DNA of 64,000 bases from Pseudarthrobacter psychrotolerans. Its GTDB lineage: Bacteria; Actinomycetota; Actinomycetes; Actinomycetales; Micrococcaceae. Of this stretch, positions 1-7,881 are shown piece after piece. Location: the NCBI RefSeq assembly GCF_009911795.1, contig NZ_CP047898.1:3038001-3102000 (forward strand), in the 5' to 3' direction. Every line of letters begins with the position of its first letter. The stretch's first letter is position 1. The notes below the pieces were generated by a model. It was not told where the DNA came from. It saw only the letters and a program-made list of their open reading frames with translations, and made no database searches. The position numbers and the translations under genes are program-made.

Positions 1-1
1 C

Positions 2-654
2 CTGGCGCTGCTGTACCTGACGGCGCCGCCGGAGCCTTTTGTGCCGGAGCATCTGGTGGGAAAAATGGCGACCATCATCGCCTACCTCTACGCGGGTGAG
101 CCCGAGGAAGGCTCCGAACACGCCAGGCCGTTCCGCGAGCTCGGTCCGGCAGTAGACCTCGTGGCCGACACCCCGTACGCCGATTTCCAGTCCTCCCTGG
201 ACGATCCGCCGGATCACTACAACTACTGGAGCGCGGACTATCACAACGAACTACCCGACGCGGCCCTGGCCTTGTTCGTGGAATCCGCCCGCAACCTCCC
301 CGATGCCACATCCATGCAGCTCATCGCCCGCTGGGGCGGAGCCGTCGGCGGGAACGCGGGGCGGCCACGCCCCTGATCAACCGGAACGCAGCCTTTGTGA
401 GCCACCCCTACGGCATCTCGCCGACGCCCGAGGAAGGCGAGCTGGCCAAGGCGTGGGTGAAGGACTTCCGCGGCAAGATCGCGCCGTACGCCACGGGCGG
501 GGTGTGGCTCAATTTCATCGGCAACGAAGGCCAGGAGCGCATCCGTGCCGCATTCGGCAACGGGAACTACGCGCGGCTGGCCAGGGTCAAGCGGGACTTC
601 GATCCCCAGAACATCTTCCAGGGAAACCAGAACATCCTGCCGGCCGGCTCCTGA
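2..654 (+). pseudogene. FAD-linked oxidase, C-terminal part, frameshifted
   Basis: This is the 3' part of a gene that begins before the window; the frame is open from base 2. The product resembles the substrate-binding and C-terminal berberine-bridge (BBE) part of FAD-linked oxidases. The visible tail NYARLARVKRDFDPQNIFQ is the usual end of that family, where the FAD-linked fold closes. The reading frame changes once: one frame runs to a stop at 374-376, and the family sequence resumes one frame away at about 361 (ATPLINRNAAF) and ends at 654. The shift lies in a GC-rich run around 340-362. It may be a real inactivating indel or a sequencing error. No flavin-attachment region is in view, so the exact oxidase type cannot be named. 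Confidence 0.7.
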
Positions 655-688
655 GCGGTTCCGCGGAGCGCCGCACTAGACTTCCCCC

Positions 689-1558
689 ATGGCGATTTAC
701 CTGGATCCGCCGCTGTGGCCAGCCCACGGCACGCATTTTTCGCACCTCATCTCGGACGCCTCCCTGGCGGAGCTGCACGCCTTCGCCGCCGCGGCCGGCA
801 TCCCGGACCGGGCGTTCGACTGCGACCACTACGACGTCGCCGAGCGCCGGTTCGACGACCTGGTGACCGCGGGCGCCGTCCCGGTGGAGGCCCGGATCCT
901 GGTCCGCAAGCTCATCGCCAGCGGGCTGCGCATCCCGGCCCGGCGGCGCAATAAGTCACTCAAGGTCCCGCTGCTGAACCGCTGGGAAACCATCATGCCC
1001 GGCCACGACGCCCTCTTCCTTGACCTGCTGGACCGCTGGAGCGAGGACCACCGCCGGTATCACGGCTGCACGCACCTGCTGGCAGTTTTGGAGGCTTTGG
1101 ACCTGCTGGCCGACCCCTCCGATCCGCCGCGGACAGTGCTGCTCGCAGCCTGGTTCCACGATGCCGTGTACCGCGGTGTCGCAGGCCAGGACGAGGAGGA
1201 ATCGGCCCGTCTCGCCGAAGATCGTCTCACGCACGCGGGGCTCCCGGCCGCCGATGTAGACGAGGTGGCCCGGCTGGTGCGGCTGACATCGGACCACCGC
1301 CCCGAGCCAGGGGACGACGACGGCGCCCTCCTCTGCGACGCGGACCTGTCAGTCCTCGGCGGCGAACCTGAGCCCTACGCCCGGTATGTGGCCGCCGTCC
1401 GGGAAGACTATGCGCACATCGGCGACGCCGACTTCGCAGCTGGCCGCGCCGCCGTCGTCCGTCACCTGCTGGAACTGGACCCGTTGTTCCACAGCGACCG
1501 CGCGCGGGAACTGTGGCTCGACGCCGCCCGCCGGAACCTTCAAGGCGAGCTCGCCTGA
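689..1558 (+). CDS. DUF4031 protein with C-terminal HD-type phosphohydrolase-like domain
   Basis: A 289-residue protein. Residues 1-85 match the DUF4031 pattern, starting MAIYLDPPLWPAHGTHFSHL, which is often fused to HD-like domains in actinobacteria. From about residue 100 the HD-superfamily-like part follows, with RYHGCTHL, a helical WFHDAVY motif (the HD pair) and a later CDADLS aspartate. Family knowledge suggests a metal-dependent phosphohydrolase, but the substrate is unknown. The start at 689 gives the complete DUF4031 N-terminus. It is followed by a strong hairpin at 1595-1629 and a convergent cupredoxin gene, so it is probably monocistronic. Confidence 0.8.
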   Translation: MAIYLDPPLWPAHGTHFSHLISDASLAELHAFAAAAGIPDRAFDCDHYDVAERRFDDLVTAGAVPVEARILVRKLIASGLRIPARRRNKSLKVPLLNRWETIMPGHDALFLDLLDRWSEDHRRYHGCTHLLAVLEALDLLADPSDPPRTVLLAAWFHDAVYRGVAGQDEEESARLAEDRLTHAGLPAADVDEVARLVRLTSDHRPEPGDDDGALLCDADLSVLGGEPEPYARYVAAVREDYAHIGDADFAAGRAAVVRHLLELDPLFHSDRARELWLDAARRNLQGELA

Positions 1559-1594
1559 CTCTCACGGGGCTGCACAAGCGGCCGACAGGGACCA

Positions 1595-1629
1595 ACGGTC
1601 CGGCTGGATGGTTCGTCCAGCCGGACCGT
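1595..1629. terminator. Bidirectional hairpin between convergent genes
   Basis: Perfect 14-bp inverted repeat (1595-1608 and 1616-1629) with a 7-base loop, lying between the convergent DUF4031 and cupredoxin genes. It is followed by an A-run at about 1635-1639, which is a U-tract for the minus-strand direction only in part. A shared transcription terminator is the simplest reading. Confidence 0.65.
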
Positions 1630-1642
1630 CATGGAAAAATCC

Positions 1643-2608
1643 TCAGTCTACGACCCTGACCTCACCCACCATCCCCATATAGTCATGCAGTGCGCAGATG
1701 TACTTGAAGGTGCCCGCTTTGGTGAACGTGACCTCGAATGATGACGCCGGACCTGCATTCGCGGGAATGATCCCTGAGTTGAGATCGCCGCCGCTGAACT
1801 GGGTAGGGTCACCTGACGGGACGAAGACATTCGCCGGCTCAGCGCCGAAGGTGACCGTGTGGGGCGCATCCATTCCGGGGTTGCTGAAGACCACTTTGTC
1901 GCCCACGTGCACTGTCACAGCTGCCTGGACGAAGCGCATGACCATCGCAATGCCGTCGTCGCCGCCTGCCAGCACCAGATGATCAGTGGCTTGCTCGGCC
2001 AAGGAATCGTTTAGCCGGTGTCCGTCACGAAGGATGGACCGTTCCTGTGCCTGGGACGAGCGATCGTAGTCCCTCTGGGTATAGGGGTACTCCGACCCTT
2101 CTTCCTGGACGTGGACGGTCCCCTTCATGGCCATGCCGTGAAGGAGGCAGTAGTACGTGAAGTCCCCCTCCTTCGGGAACGTCAGGCTGTAGCTTTCCAC
2201 GACTTTAAACCCCGGAACCTCGACGTTGGACATGAGCCCCGAGTTGTAATAGGAAGTCCCGTCGTAGCTCTCCGTACCCACCAGGCCCAGTTGCTTAGGG
2301 TCAAACGGATCAAAGGGCTGCAGCGATTGGCCCGTGGCGAGGAAAGACACGGTGTGTATTTCGGCCGCGTTCGCCTCCCAGTTGATGGTGTCCCCGGCGT
2401 TGACTGTGATGTCTGTGGGGAGGAAGGCCATGCCCTGAATTGCCTGGTCCCAGGATTCGGAGCCGACTTGAACTGTCCAGGAATGCGTCCCCCAGTTGGA
2501 TGCACCTGCCGGACCGGCGACGGCCACTGATGTTGCCAGCGCAGCGGCGGCCGCAAGAATGAACGGTAGTTTGCGGAATCTGCTGGGAATGCCCTGAAGA
2601 TGCTTCAT
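1643..2608 (-). CDS. Secreted two-domain cupredoxin
   Basis: A 321-residue exported protein. Residues 1-36 form a signal peptide with a basic start, a hydrophobic stretch and an AGASN-type cleavage region. Two plastocyanin/azurin-like domains follow. The first has histidine in AAEIHTVSF and the copper-loop motif YYCLLHGMAM. The second has DAPHTVTF and YICALHDYMGM. Each thus shows the His ... Cys-x2-His ... Met ligands of a type 1 copper site. The protein probably acts outside the membrane as an electron carrier or copper-binding protein; its partner is unknown. It is not next to an obvious oxidase. A 308-base upstream gap holds hairpins. Confidence 0.85.
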   Translation of the reverse strand: MKHLQGIPSRFRKLPFILAAAAALATSVAVAGPAGASNWGTHSWTVQVGSESWDQAIQGMAFLPTDITVNAGDTINWEANAAEIHTVSFLATGQSLQPFDPFDPKQLGLVGTESYDGTSYYNSGLMSNVEVPGFKVVESYSLTFPKEGDFTYYCLLHGMAMKGTVHVQEEGSEYPYTQRDYDRSSQAQERSILRDGHRLNDSLAEQATDHLVLAGGDDGIAMVMRFVQAAVTVHVGDKVVFSNPGMDAPHTVTFGAEPANVFVPSGDPTQFSGGDLNSGIIPANAGPASSFEVTFTKAGTFKYICALHDYMGMVGEVRVVD

Positions 2609-2729
2609 CGCATTGCTCTCTTTTTGAACCGTGTTCGGCCATGACTGGCCGATGGGTCACCGTGACCGGTTCACCCCAGCCGGGAGAACTCCCAAACTGG
2701 TCACTGTTCCTCGGCGAAAGGACCTCTGG

Positions 2730-2755
2730 GCGCCCATGCAGCGGTGCATGGGCGC
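2730..2755. other. Perfect hairpin in the 2609-2916 intergenic gap
   Basis: The gap between the cupredoxin start and yccF contains an 11-bp perfect stem (2730-2740 and 2745-2755) with a GCGG loop, and a smaller hairpin with arms GCACCA/TGGTGC just after it. There is no T-run on either strand, so it is a weak terminator candidate. It lies upstream of the cupredoxin gene and downstream of nothing on the plus strand, so a leader or regulatory role is possible. I see no other feature in this gap. Confidence 0.4.
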
Positions 2756-2916
2756 AGGCAACCAGCTAGATCCTCGCACCGGAAATGCACCACCGGGATG
2801 GTGCGGGGCGGGGTTTCAATATTGATCCAGACGCCTTCACCAGCGCGCATTGATGCCGAACGCGCGGACGCGGGACGCAATTATTACCATCCTCCTTCGC
2901 CCCCAATTTGTCGAGA

Positions 2917-3318
2917 TCAGCGGTAGCCGGTGACGAATGGGCGGTTGGTGGGAACGATCTGCTTGCCCAGCGGCATCAGGGAGACCGGGATGAGCTTGAG
3001 GTTGGCGATGGCCAGCGGGATACCGATGATGGTGACCGCCATGGCAATGGCCGTGCCCACGTGGCCGATCGCGATCCAGATGCCGGCCACCACCAGCCAG
3101 ATGACATTGCCCAGCAGCGCGAACACGCCTGTTCCGCCCGGCTTGTCCACCACCATGCGCCCGAACGGCCAGAGTGTGTACGCGGCAATGCGGAACGAGG
3201 CGATGCCCCACGGGATGGTGACGATCAGCAGGCAGCAGATGATGCCCGCCAGGAAATAGCCCAGGGCAAGCCAGAGTCCGCCGAATACCAGCCAGATGAT
3301 GTTGAGCAGAGTCTTCAT
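2917..3318 (-). CDS. yccF: YccF-family inner membrane protein
   Basis: A 133-residue integral membrane protein starting MKTLLNIIWLVFGGLWLALG. It has two repeated halves, each with the YccF pattern of a hydrophobic helix followed by a PWG/PIG-type turn (IPWGIASFRIAAYTLWPFGR and IGIPLAIANLKLIPVSLMPL). The frame is open further upstream to 3564, but that part is proline/arginine-rich antisense of trpF. The ATG at 3318 gives the canonical family start and length. Function is unknown in the family; it is widely conserved in bacteria and is predicted to have 3-4 membrane segments. Confidence 0.85.
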   Translation of the reverse strand: MKTLLNIIWLVFGGLWLALGYFLAGIICCLLIVTIPWGIASFRIAAYTLWPFGRMVVDKPGGTGVFALLGNVIWLVVAGIWIAIGHVGTAIAMAVTIIGIPLAIANLKLIPVSLMPLGKQIVPTNRPFVTGYR

Positions 3319-3407
3319 CTGTCCATTGTGCCCTGCGGGGTCCGACAAAAACGTAAGGGTCTGCCCTGATTGACCCCTGAACTTTGGACCTGGAACGTGG
3401 ACGGGCC

Positions 3408-4007
3408 TCAGCCCTTGGCCGCTTTCACGAAGGCCCGGATCTTCGCCAGGTCCTTCACACCACGGGAAACCTCGACGCCGGAGCTGACATCTACTCCCCA
3501 GGCACCTGAGGCTGCGGTGGCGTGCGCCACGGTGTCCGGGTCCAGTCCGCCGGCCAGCAGCCACTTGCGGTCCTGGAGCGCAGTCACGTCCACCATGGAG
3601 GCGTAGTCCCAGGCCTGTCCGGACCCGGGCACGGCGGCGTCAATCAACAGGAGTTCCTCGCCCCAGTCGGCGAACGCGTCCGCAGTGGCTGCCATGGTGA
3701 CCGCCCTGATCAGCTTCATGCCGGCGTCGTGCACTGTTGTGACGTCCTCCGGGGTGAGGTCTGCATGGAGTTGGACCCACTCGAGTCCGGCGGAACGGGC
3801 GATGGCAATGGCATCGGCGACAGGTTCATGCCGGAAAACGCCGACGGCAAGTACCCCTTCCGGCACGTCGGCCAGAAGAGTGGAAACCTGCGACGGCGAG
3901 ACCACCCGCGGGCTGGCCGTCAGGACAAAGCCGACGGCGTCCGCCCCGGCCTTCACGGCCTCACGGACGGATTCGGGCGTACTGAGACCACAGACTTTGA
4001 CGAACAT
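3408..4007 (-). CDS. trpF: Phosphoribosylanthranilate isomerase TrpF
   Basis: A 199-residue TIM-barrel enzyme of tryptophan synthesis that converts phosphoribosylanthranilate to CdRP. The N-terminal FVKVCGLSTPESV holds the catalytic cysteine. WVQLHAD, LLIDA and the C-terminal phosphate-binding LAGGLDP and GVDVSSGVE segments are all present and in order; the aspartate of GVDVSSGVE is the usual general acid. Length is normal for TrpF. It stands apart from other trp genes here, as is common in actinobacteria, where the dual-specificity PriA may overlap its activity. The next gene on the same strand is yccF about 90 bases away. Confidence 0.9.
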   Translation of the reverse strand: MFVKVCGLSTPESVREAVKAGADAVGFVLTASPRVVSPSQVSTLLADVPEGVLAVGVFRHEPVADAIAIARSAGLEWVQLHADLTPEDVTTVHDAGMKLIRAVTMAATADAFADWGEELLLIDAAVPGSGQAWDYASMVDVTALQDRKWLLAGGLDPDTVAHATAASGAWGVDVSSGVEVSRGVKDLAKIRAFVKAAKG

Positions 4008-4096
4008 TTCCGGCTCCTTCAGGCTGTCTTCGTGACGTCCCCCGGGAGGAGACTAACAGGCAAAGGCACCCTGCGCCGATGTTCGGCGGTTCCATT

Positions 4097-4936
4097 TCAG
4101 AGGCCGGACAGCACACGCTCCACCATTTCCCGCCCGGCCTGTTCGAAGGCTGTGTCCCCCACCTGGTTGGCCCACACCACCGTGCCGATGGCTTGGTTCA
4201 GGTTCTCCAGCCGCCAGACGTCCAACTCCGCCCGTCCCACCGTTTTGCCCAGGCCCTCACGGAACGCGTCCGCCAGTTCGGGCCTGTGGACGAACTGCTG
4301 GTGGCTGAGCCGCACCAGATCGTGCACCCACGGACGCGGTTCAGCACGGCCAAAGTCGATGACCTTGATCTGTCCGTTGTCCTGCAGCCAGTTCCTAGGC
4401 TGGTAATCGCCGTGCGTTGCCACGAGCCGCGCCACGCCCGGCCGCAGTGCGTCCAGCTCCTGTTCAAAGCTGTCGAGTTGCGATTCCGGCAGCAGCCCGT
4501 CGGCGCGGTCCATCCACGCCCGGGTCTTTGCGGTGAGAGCTGGTGCGTAGGTGGACGAGTCCCCGGCGGGCCGGTGAATCCTCGCCAGCAACTCCCCCGC
4601 CTGGCGGTAGGTTTCCGGATCATCCTCGGCCATTGTCCCCTCGACCAGGACCCCCGGCAGGAACTCCATCACCAGCATCCCGGCCTTCGCCGATGCATGC
4701 CGCAACGCCGGCACACGGCCATGGAGCCCTGCGAAACCGCCGGCATGGGCGGCGATCTCGCGGTGGATATGGTGGCTTGTGGTGCTCGCCTTGACGATGA
4801 ATTCTTCGCCCGGCAGTGTGGCAACGTGGAGGACGTTGGTGTCCTGTAAGGGCCAGGAGTAATCCTGCACCACGCTGAATTCCCCAAGCCAGGATGTCAG
4901 CAGGCGGCTCTGGTCCTCGGTGATCCCCTGGTGCAT
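4097..4936 (-). CDS. APH-fold phosphotransferase (aminoglycoside phosphotransferase family)
   Basis: A protein of about 279 residues with the kinase-like APH fold. The Brenner-type catalytic motif is THGDYQPRNWL and the metal-binding motif is VIDFGRAEPRPWVHDLVRL. An N-terminal nucleotide-binding segment (EEFIVKAST) precedes them. The substrate could be a small sugar, choline-like compound or antibiotic; nothing nearby identifies it. The frame is open to 4975, but the ATG at 4936 (MHQGITEDQSRLL) removes an arginine/histidine-rich leader that overlaps a 20-bp-period repeat, so I prefer it. Confidence 0.75.
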   Translation of the reverse strand: MHQGITEDQSRLLTSWLGEFSVVQDYSWPLQDTNVLHVATLPGEEFIVKASTTSHHIHREIAAHAGGFAGLHGRVPALRHASAKAGMLVMEFLPGVLVEGTMAEDDPETYRQAGELLARIHRPAGDSSTYAPALTAKTRAWMDRADGLLPESQLDSFEQELDALRPGVARLVATHGDYQPRNWLQDNGQIKVIDFGRAEPRPWVHDLVRLSHQQFVHRPELADAFREGLGKTVGRAELDVWRLENLNQAIGTVVWANQVGDTAFEQAGREMVERVLSGL

Positions 4937-4960
4937 TTGCCCAGCATGCCACGCGTGGCG

Positions 4961-4996
4961 GGGACGCCCAAACAAAGGTGGGGACGCCCAAACAAA
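4961..4996. repeat. Short tandem repeat between divergent genes
   Basis: The 16-base unit GGGACGCCCAAACAAA occurs at 4961-4976 and again at 4981-4996, a 20-base period. It sits in the divergent promoter space between the phosphotransferase and the hutD-like gene, 14 bases before the ATG at 5010. It could be a pair of regulator half-sites or a small duplication. Confidence 0.6.
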
Positions 4997-5009
4997 CTAG
5001 GCTGGTCCG

Positions 5010-5660
5010 ATGGAGATCATCCGCTTCGCAGAACTCAGGTCCGAACCGTGGCGCAACGGCGGCGGGGTGACCCGGGAGCTTGCCAGCCACCCGAAGGCCG
5101 CCTCGGCGCAGGACGGCGCCTGGGACTGGCGCGTCAGCATCGCCGACGTCAGCAATGCGGGGGATTTCTCGGCGTTCCCGGGCATGGAACGCGTGCTGAC
5201 CGTGATCGACGGCGAACTCCTCCTTCTCACCGTGGACGGCGACGAGCACCCGCTGGAAAAGTACCGGCCCTTCAGGTTCTCCGGCGAAGCTGCTGCGCAC
5301 GGGGCCCTGCCCACCGGGGACATCCGCGACCTGAACGTCATCACCCGGACGGGTTCGTTCAAAGGCTTCACCTCCATCATCGAGCTCTCCAAGAAGCGCG
5401 CGCACCCGGTTTTTGAGGGCCAGCTCGCTGTGCTGCTGCAGGGCCAGGCCACCGTCAGCGCGGGCAACGTCAGCGTCAGCGCCGAAGCCGCGGAACCTGC
5501 AACGGCCGTGGAAGCCGACGGCGACGAAGCCGCCCCGGCACCCACGGATCCCGAGGCACTCAACCGGTATGACGCCGTCGTCGGCTCCGATACCGGGACC
5601 CCCGAAATCCTGGGCCGCGGTTTCCTGGCCGTGGTCTCGATCGACCGCGTGACTGCCTGA
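5010..5660 (+). CDS. HutD/Ves-family cupin protein
   Basis: A 216-residue HutD-family protein. The N-terminal signature IIRFAELRSEPWRNGGGVTR and the middle block GMERVLTVIDGELLLL are typical, as is DLNVITRTG. HutD proteins are cupin-fold proteins linked to histidine utilisation and thought to bind formylglutamate-like ligands, but their precise role is not settled. No hut genes are adjacent. A low-complexity Ala/Glu/Pro stretch (about residues 150-180) is an unusual insertion before the conserved end. Confidence 0.8.
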   Translation: MEIIRFAELRSEPWRNGGGVTRELASHPKAASAQDGAWDWRVSIADVSNAGDFSAFPGMERVLTVIDGELLLLTVDGDEHPLEKYRPFRFSGEAAAHGALPTGDIRDLNVITRTGSFKGFTSIIELSKKRAHPVFEGQLAVLLQGQATVSAGNVSVSAEAAEPATAVEADGDEAAPAPTDPEALNRYDAVVGSDTGTPEILGRGFLAVVSIDRVTA

Positions 5661-5669
5661 TCCAGCGCT

Positions 5670-5688
5670 GCAGGCTAGCCTCGCCTTC
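5670..5688 (+). promoter_or_regulatory. Candidate iron box (IdeR/DmdR) upstream of ferritin
   Basis: The 19 bases here keep about 11 positions of the IdeR-type consensus, with a central AGGCTAGCCT palindrome, some 58 bases before the ferritin ATG. IdeR activates ferritin genes in mycobacteria, so the position is sensible. The match is partial, and I made it by eye. Confidence 0.3.
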
Positions 5689-5745
5689 GTTACCTGAGCC
5701 TTTCCACACTGGTCAGCCGCGGGCCGCGCTCCTAGACTCGGGGCT

Positions 5746-6276
5746 ATGACCACCACACCCTTTAATGCGCTCCTGTCCACCCAGATCGGCAACGAGTTCG
5801 CGGCCTCGCAGCAGTACATTGCCGTGGCCACCTGGTTCGCCAACCAGGACCTCCCGCAGCTGGCCCGCTACTTCTACCGGCAGTCGGTGGAAGAACGGAA
5901 CCACGCCATGATGATGGTGCAGTACATGCTGGACCGCGACATTGAGTTCACCATCCCGGGCGTCCCCACCGTGCGCAACGATTTCTCCTCCGTGACCGAG
6001 CCGCTGGCCGTGGCGCTCGAGCAGGAGAAAGAAGTGACGGCCGCGATCGAGGCACTGTTCCGTGCGGCCCGCACCGAGGACGATGCCCTGGGCGAACAGT
6101 TCATGCTCTGGTTCCTCAAGGAGCAGGTGGAAGAGGTCGCCTCCATGACCACCCTCCTGAACATCGCCGAGCGTGCGGACAACCTTTTCGACATCGAGAA
6201 CTTCATCGCCCGCGAAACCGTTGGCAACGCGGGCCGCGACTCCTCCGCTCCGGAAGCTGCCGGCGGCGCTCTCTAA
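5746..6276 (+). CDS. Ferritin (non-haem iron storage)
   Basis: A 176-residue ferritin-like diiron protein. Helix A carries NEFAASQQYIAVATWF, helix B carries SVEERNHAMMMVQYM with the ExxH metal ligands, and the second half carries LEQEKEVTAAIEALFRAA and FLKEQVEEVASM. These are the ferroxidase-centre helices of bacterial ferritin, which oxidises Fe(II) and stores Fe(III) in a 24-mer shell. It has no bacterioferritin haem methionine pattern that I can identify. A short Ser/Ala-rich C-terminal tail ends the protein. A candidate iron box precedes it. Confidence 0.9.
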   Translation: MTTTPFNALLSTQIGNEFAASQQYIAVATWFANQDLPQLARYFYRQSVEERNHAMMMVQYMLDRDIEFTIPGVPTVRNDFSSVTEPLAVALEQEKEVTAAIEALFRAARTEDDALGEQFMLWFLKEQVEEVASMTTLLNIAERADNLFDIENFIARETVGNAGRDSSAPEAAGGAL

Positions 6277-6374
6277 GGCTCCGCCTTCTCCCCCAAGCGG
6301 TGAGGTTGGCCACCACCCCGGCCACCCGCCGTCGGGTGTTGCTAAGCTGGGATCAAGGCTCCGCACAGGACCCT

Positions 6375-6415
6375 CCGGACGACGGTTCAGTACCCGGCAC
6401 GCGACAAGACTGGCC
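6375..6415 (+). ncRNA. Guanidine-III (ykkC-III) riboswitch
   Basis: The leader directly before the first SMR gene contains, in order, CCGGACGAC, GUACCCGG and GACAAGAC. These are the conserved blocks of the guanidine-III riboswitch: a CCGG...CCGG stem and a pseudoknot-forming 3' part. The riboswitch ends at about 6415 and the ribosome-binding sequence AAAGGA follows at once (6417-6422). That arrangement fits translational control by guanidine: ligand folding frees or exposes the site. The match is to the consensus from memory. The genes it precedes are Gdx-type exporters, which is the expected regulon. Confidence 0.85.
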
Positions 6416-6427
6416 AAAGGATCTGTC

Positions 6428-6751
6428 ATGTCGTGGTTAATTCTCATTCTTTCCGGAGCGCTGGAAGCCGTCTGGGCCGCAGCCCTGCACCGGACCTTCC
6501 AGGCCTCCGGCCGGCGCCGGCTCGCCCCCGTGCTCCTCTTCCTGGTCTCCGTCCTCGCCAGCATGGCCGGCCTCGCCATCGCCATGCAGTCCATCCCCAC
6601 CGGCACCGCCTACGCGGTATGGGTAGGCGTGGGCGTGGTGCTGACGTCCGCATACGCGATCATCACCAAGGCGGAACGTCCGACGACGGCGCGCCTGCTT
6701 CTGCTCACCGGCATCGCCGCGTGCGTGGTTGGCCTGAAGGTGGTGGCGTAA
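6428..6751 (+). CDS. SMR-family guanidinium exporter, subunit 1
   Basis: A 107-residue four-helix small multidrug resistance protein. The membrane-embedded glutamate lies in GALEAVWAAAL, the substrate/proton site. The GTAYAVWVGVG segment in helix 3 is the family hallmark. With the next gene it forms a paired (heteromeric) SMR exporter. The start at 6428 is fixed by the riboswitch-linked ribosome-binding sequence; the frame is open further upstream only by chance. Its stop codon overlaps the next start by one base (TAATG), so the two are translationally coupled. Confidence 0.85.
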   Translation: MSWLILILSGALEAVWAAALHRTFQASGRRRLAPVLLFLVSVLASMAGLAIAMQSIPTGTAYAVWVGVGVVLTSAYAIITKAERPTTARLLLLTGIAACVVGLKVVA

Positions 6752-7137
6752 TGACCAAGCGTTCCGCTGCCTGGCTGATGCTGCTCGCCTCCGCCGTCCT
6801 GGAAGCCGTCTGGGCCACCGCACTGGGCCAGTCCGACGGCTTTACCCGGCCCCTGCCCACTCTTGTTTTCGGAGTGACGGCCACCCTCAGCATGATCGGC
6901 CTCGGCCTGGCCATCCGCAGCATCCCGCTCGGCACCGCTTACGCCGTTTGGGTGGGGATCGGGGCGGCCCTGACGGTGGGCTGGGCGATGGCCACCGGCG
7001 TCGAGCCCTTCAGCATGCTGAAGGTGCTGTTCATCGCGGGGATTGTGGGCTGCGCGGCCGGGCTGAAGGCCCTGCCGGCGGCCAAGCCGGGGGGCAAGCC
7101 GGGGCCGGTCTGGCCGGCGTCGGGAACGGTCGAATAG
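6751..7137 (+). CDS. SMR-family guanidinium exporter, subunit 2
   Basis: A 128-residue SMR protein with the same layout as its partner: AVLEAVWATALG holds the essential glutamate and IPLGTAYAVWVGIG the helix-3 motif. The four membrane helices are followed by a Pro/Gly/Lys-rich cytoplasmic tail of about 20 residues that is absent from subunit 1. Start codon ATG at 6751 overlaps the subunit 1 stop. The guanidine-III riboswitch upstream of the pair argues for guanidinium export of the Gdx type rather than broad drug export. Confidence 0.85.
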   Translation: MTKRSAAWLMLLASAVLEAVWATALGQSDGFTRPLPTLVFGVTATLSMIGLGLAIRSIPLGTAYAVWVGIGAALTVGWAMATGVEPFSMLKVLFIAGIVGCAAGLKALPAAKPGGKPGPVWPASGTVE

Positions 7138-7150
7138 CCCCCCGGGCCCG

Positions 7151-7870
7151 TCACGCAAGAGCGCCTTTGATCAGCAGGCTCACCCCGGCAATCAGGCACA
7201 GGCTGAGGGCCGCGGGGCGGATGGCGGCGGCGGAAATCCGCTTCACCACCGGCCGCGAGGCCAGTGCCCCAAGGGCAACGCCCGGCAGCAGCCAGCTGGT
7301 GAGCAGCAAATCCTGTGTGGCGAAAGAACCGGCGCCCGCCAGGGCGAGCAACGAGACCACCGACGAAACCAGAAAAAACAGGGAGAGGTTGGCTCGGTAC
7401 CGGTCCGGGTCCTCGCTCCGGTAAACCACCACGAGCGGCGGCCCTGAGGTCGAGGCAACCGTACCCAGAACACCGCCGATCAGCCCGGCAATGAACAGGG
7501 ACAAACGGTTCTGCGGGATACGGAACCCCGTGAGTCCGGTGAGCACACTGGCCACCACCAGCCCGCCCACGATCATCCCGGTCCATTTGCCGTTCAGCAG
7601 GGGCAGCACCCACAGTCCGGCAACGGCACCGGGCAGGCACCCTGCAATGGCCAGCTTGAGATCCACGTGCCGCAGTCCCCTCCGGTTCTGCCAGCCCACG
7701 AACAGCATGACCACCACCGAAACGAGAAGCAGCGGGCCGGGCACCAGATGCGGGCTGATGATAAGCAGCAGCGGGGAGGAGACGATCCCGAATCCGGACC
7801 CGGTGCCGGCCTGTGCCACCACGGCGACGGCAACTATCAGAGCCGCGATGATGAGTTCCGTGGTGGTCAT
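7151..7870 (-). CDS. TauE/SafE (TSUP) family sulfite or organosulfonate exporter
   Basis: A 239-residue polytopic membrane protein of the TSUP family, with about eight hydrophobic helices and the family motifs GSGFGIVSSPLLL near the start and GGVLGTVASTSGPPLVV in the middle. In taurine-degrading bacteria, members of this family are placed next to xsc genes and export sulfite. Here it follows the YeiH-type gene by 11 bases on the same strand, so it belongs to the pta-yeiH-tauE operon. The ATG at 7870 has an AGGAA ribosome site about 9 bases upstream; an in-frame start at 7879 does not. Confidence 0.8.
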   Translation of the reverse strand: MTTTELIIAALIVAVAVVAQAGTGSGFGIVSSPLLLIISPHLVPGPLLLVSVVVMLFVGWQNRRGLRHVDLKLAIAGCLPGAVAGLWVLPLLNGKWTGMIVGGLVVASVLTGLTGFRIPQNRLSLFIAGLIGGVLGTVASTSGPPLVVVYRSEDPDRYRANLSLFFLVSSVVSLLALAGAGSFATQDLLLTSWLLPGVALGALASRPVVKRISAAAIRPAALSLCLIAGVSLLIKGALA

Positions 7871-7881
7871 GGCGTCCATTC

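Noticed and set aside
2917-3564. 215-codon version of the YccF gene
   Set aside because: The extra 82 codons are antisense of trpF and lack family similarity.
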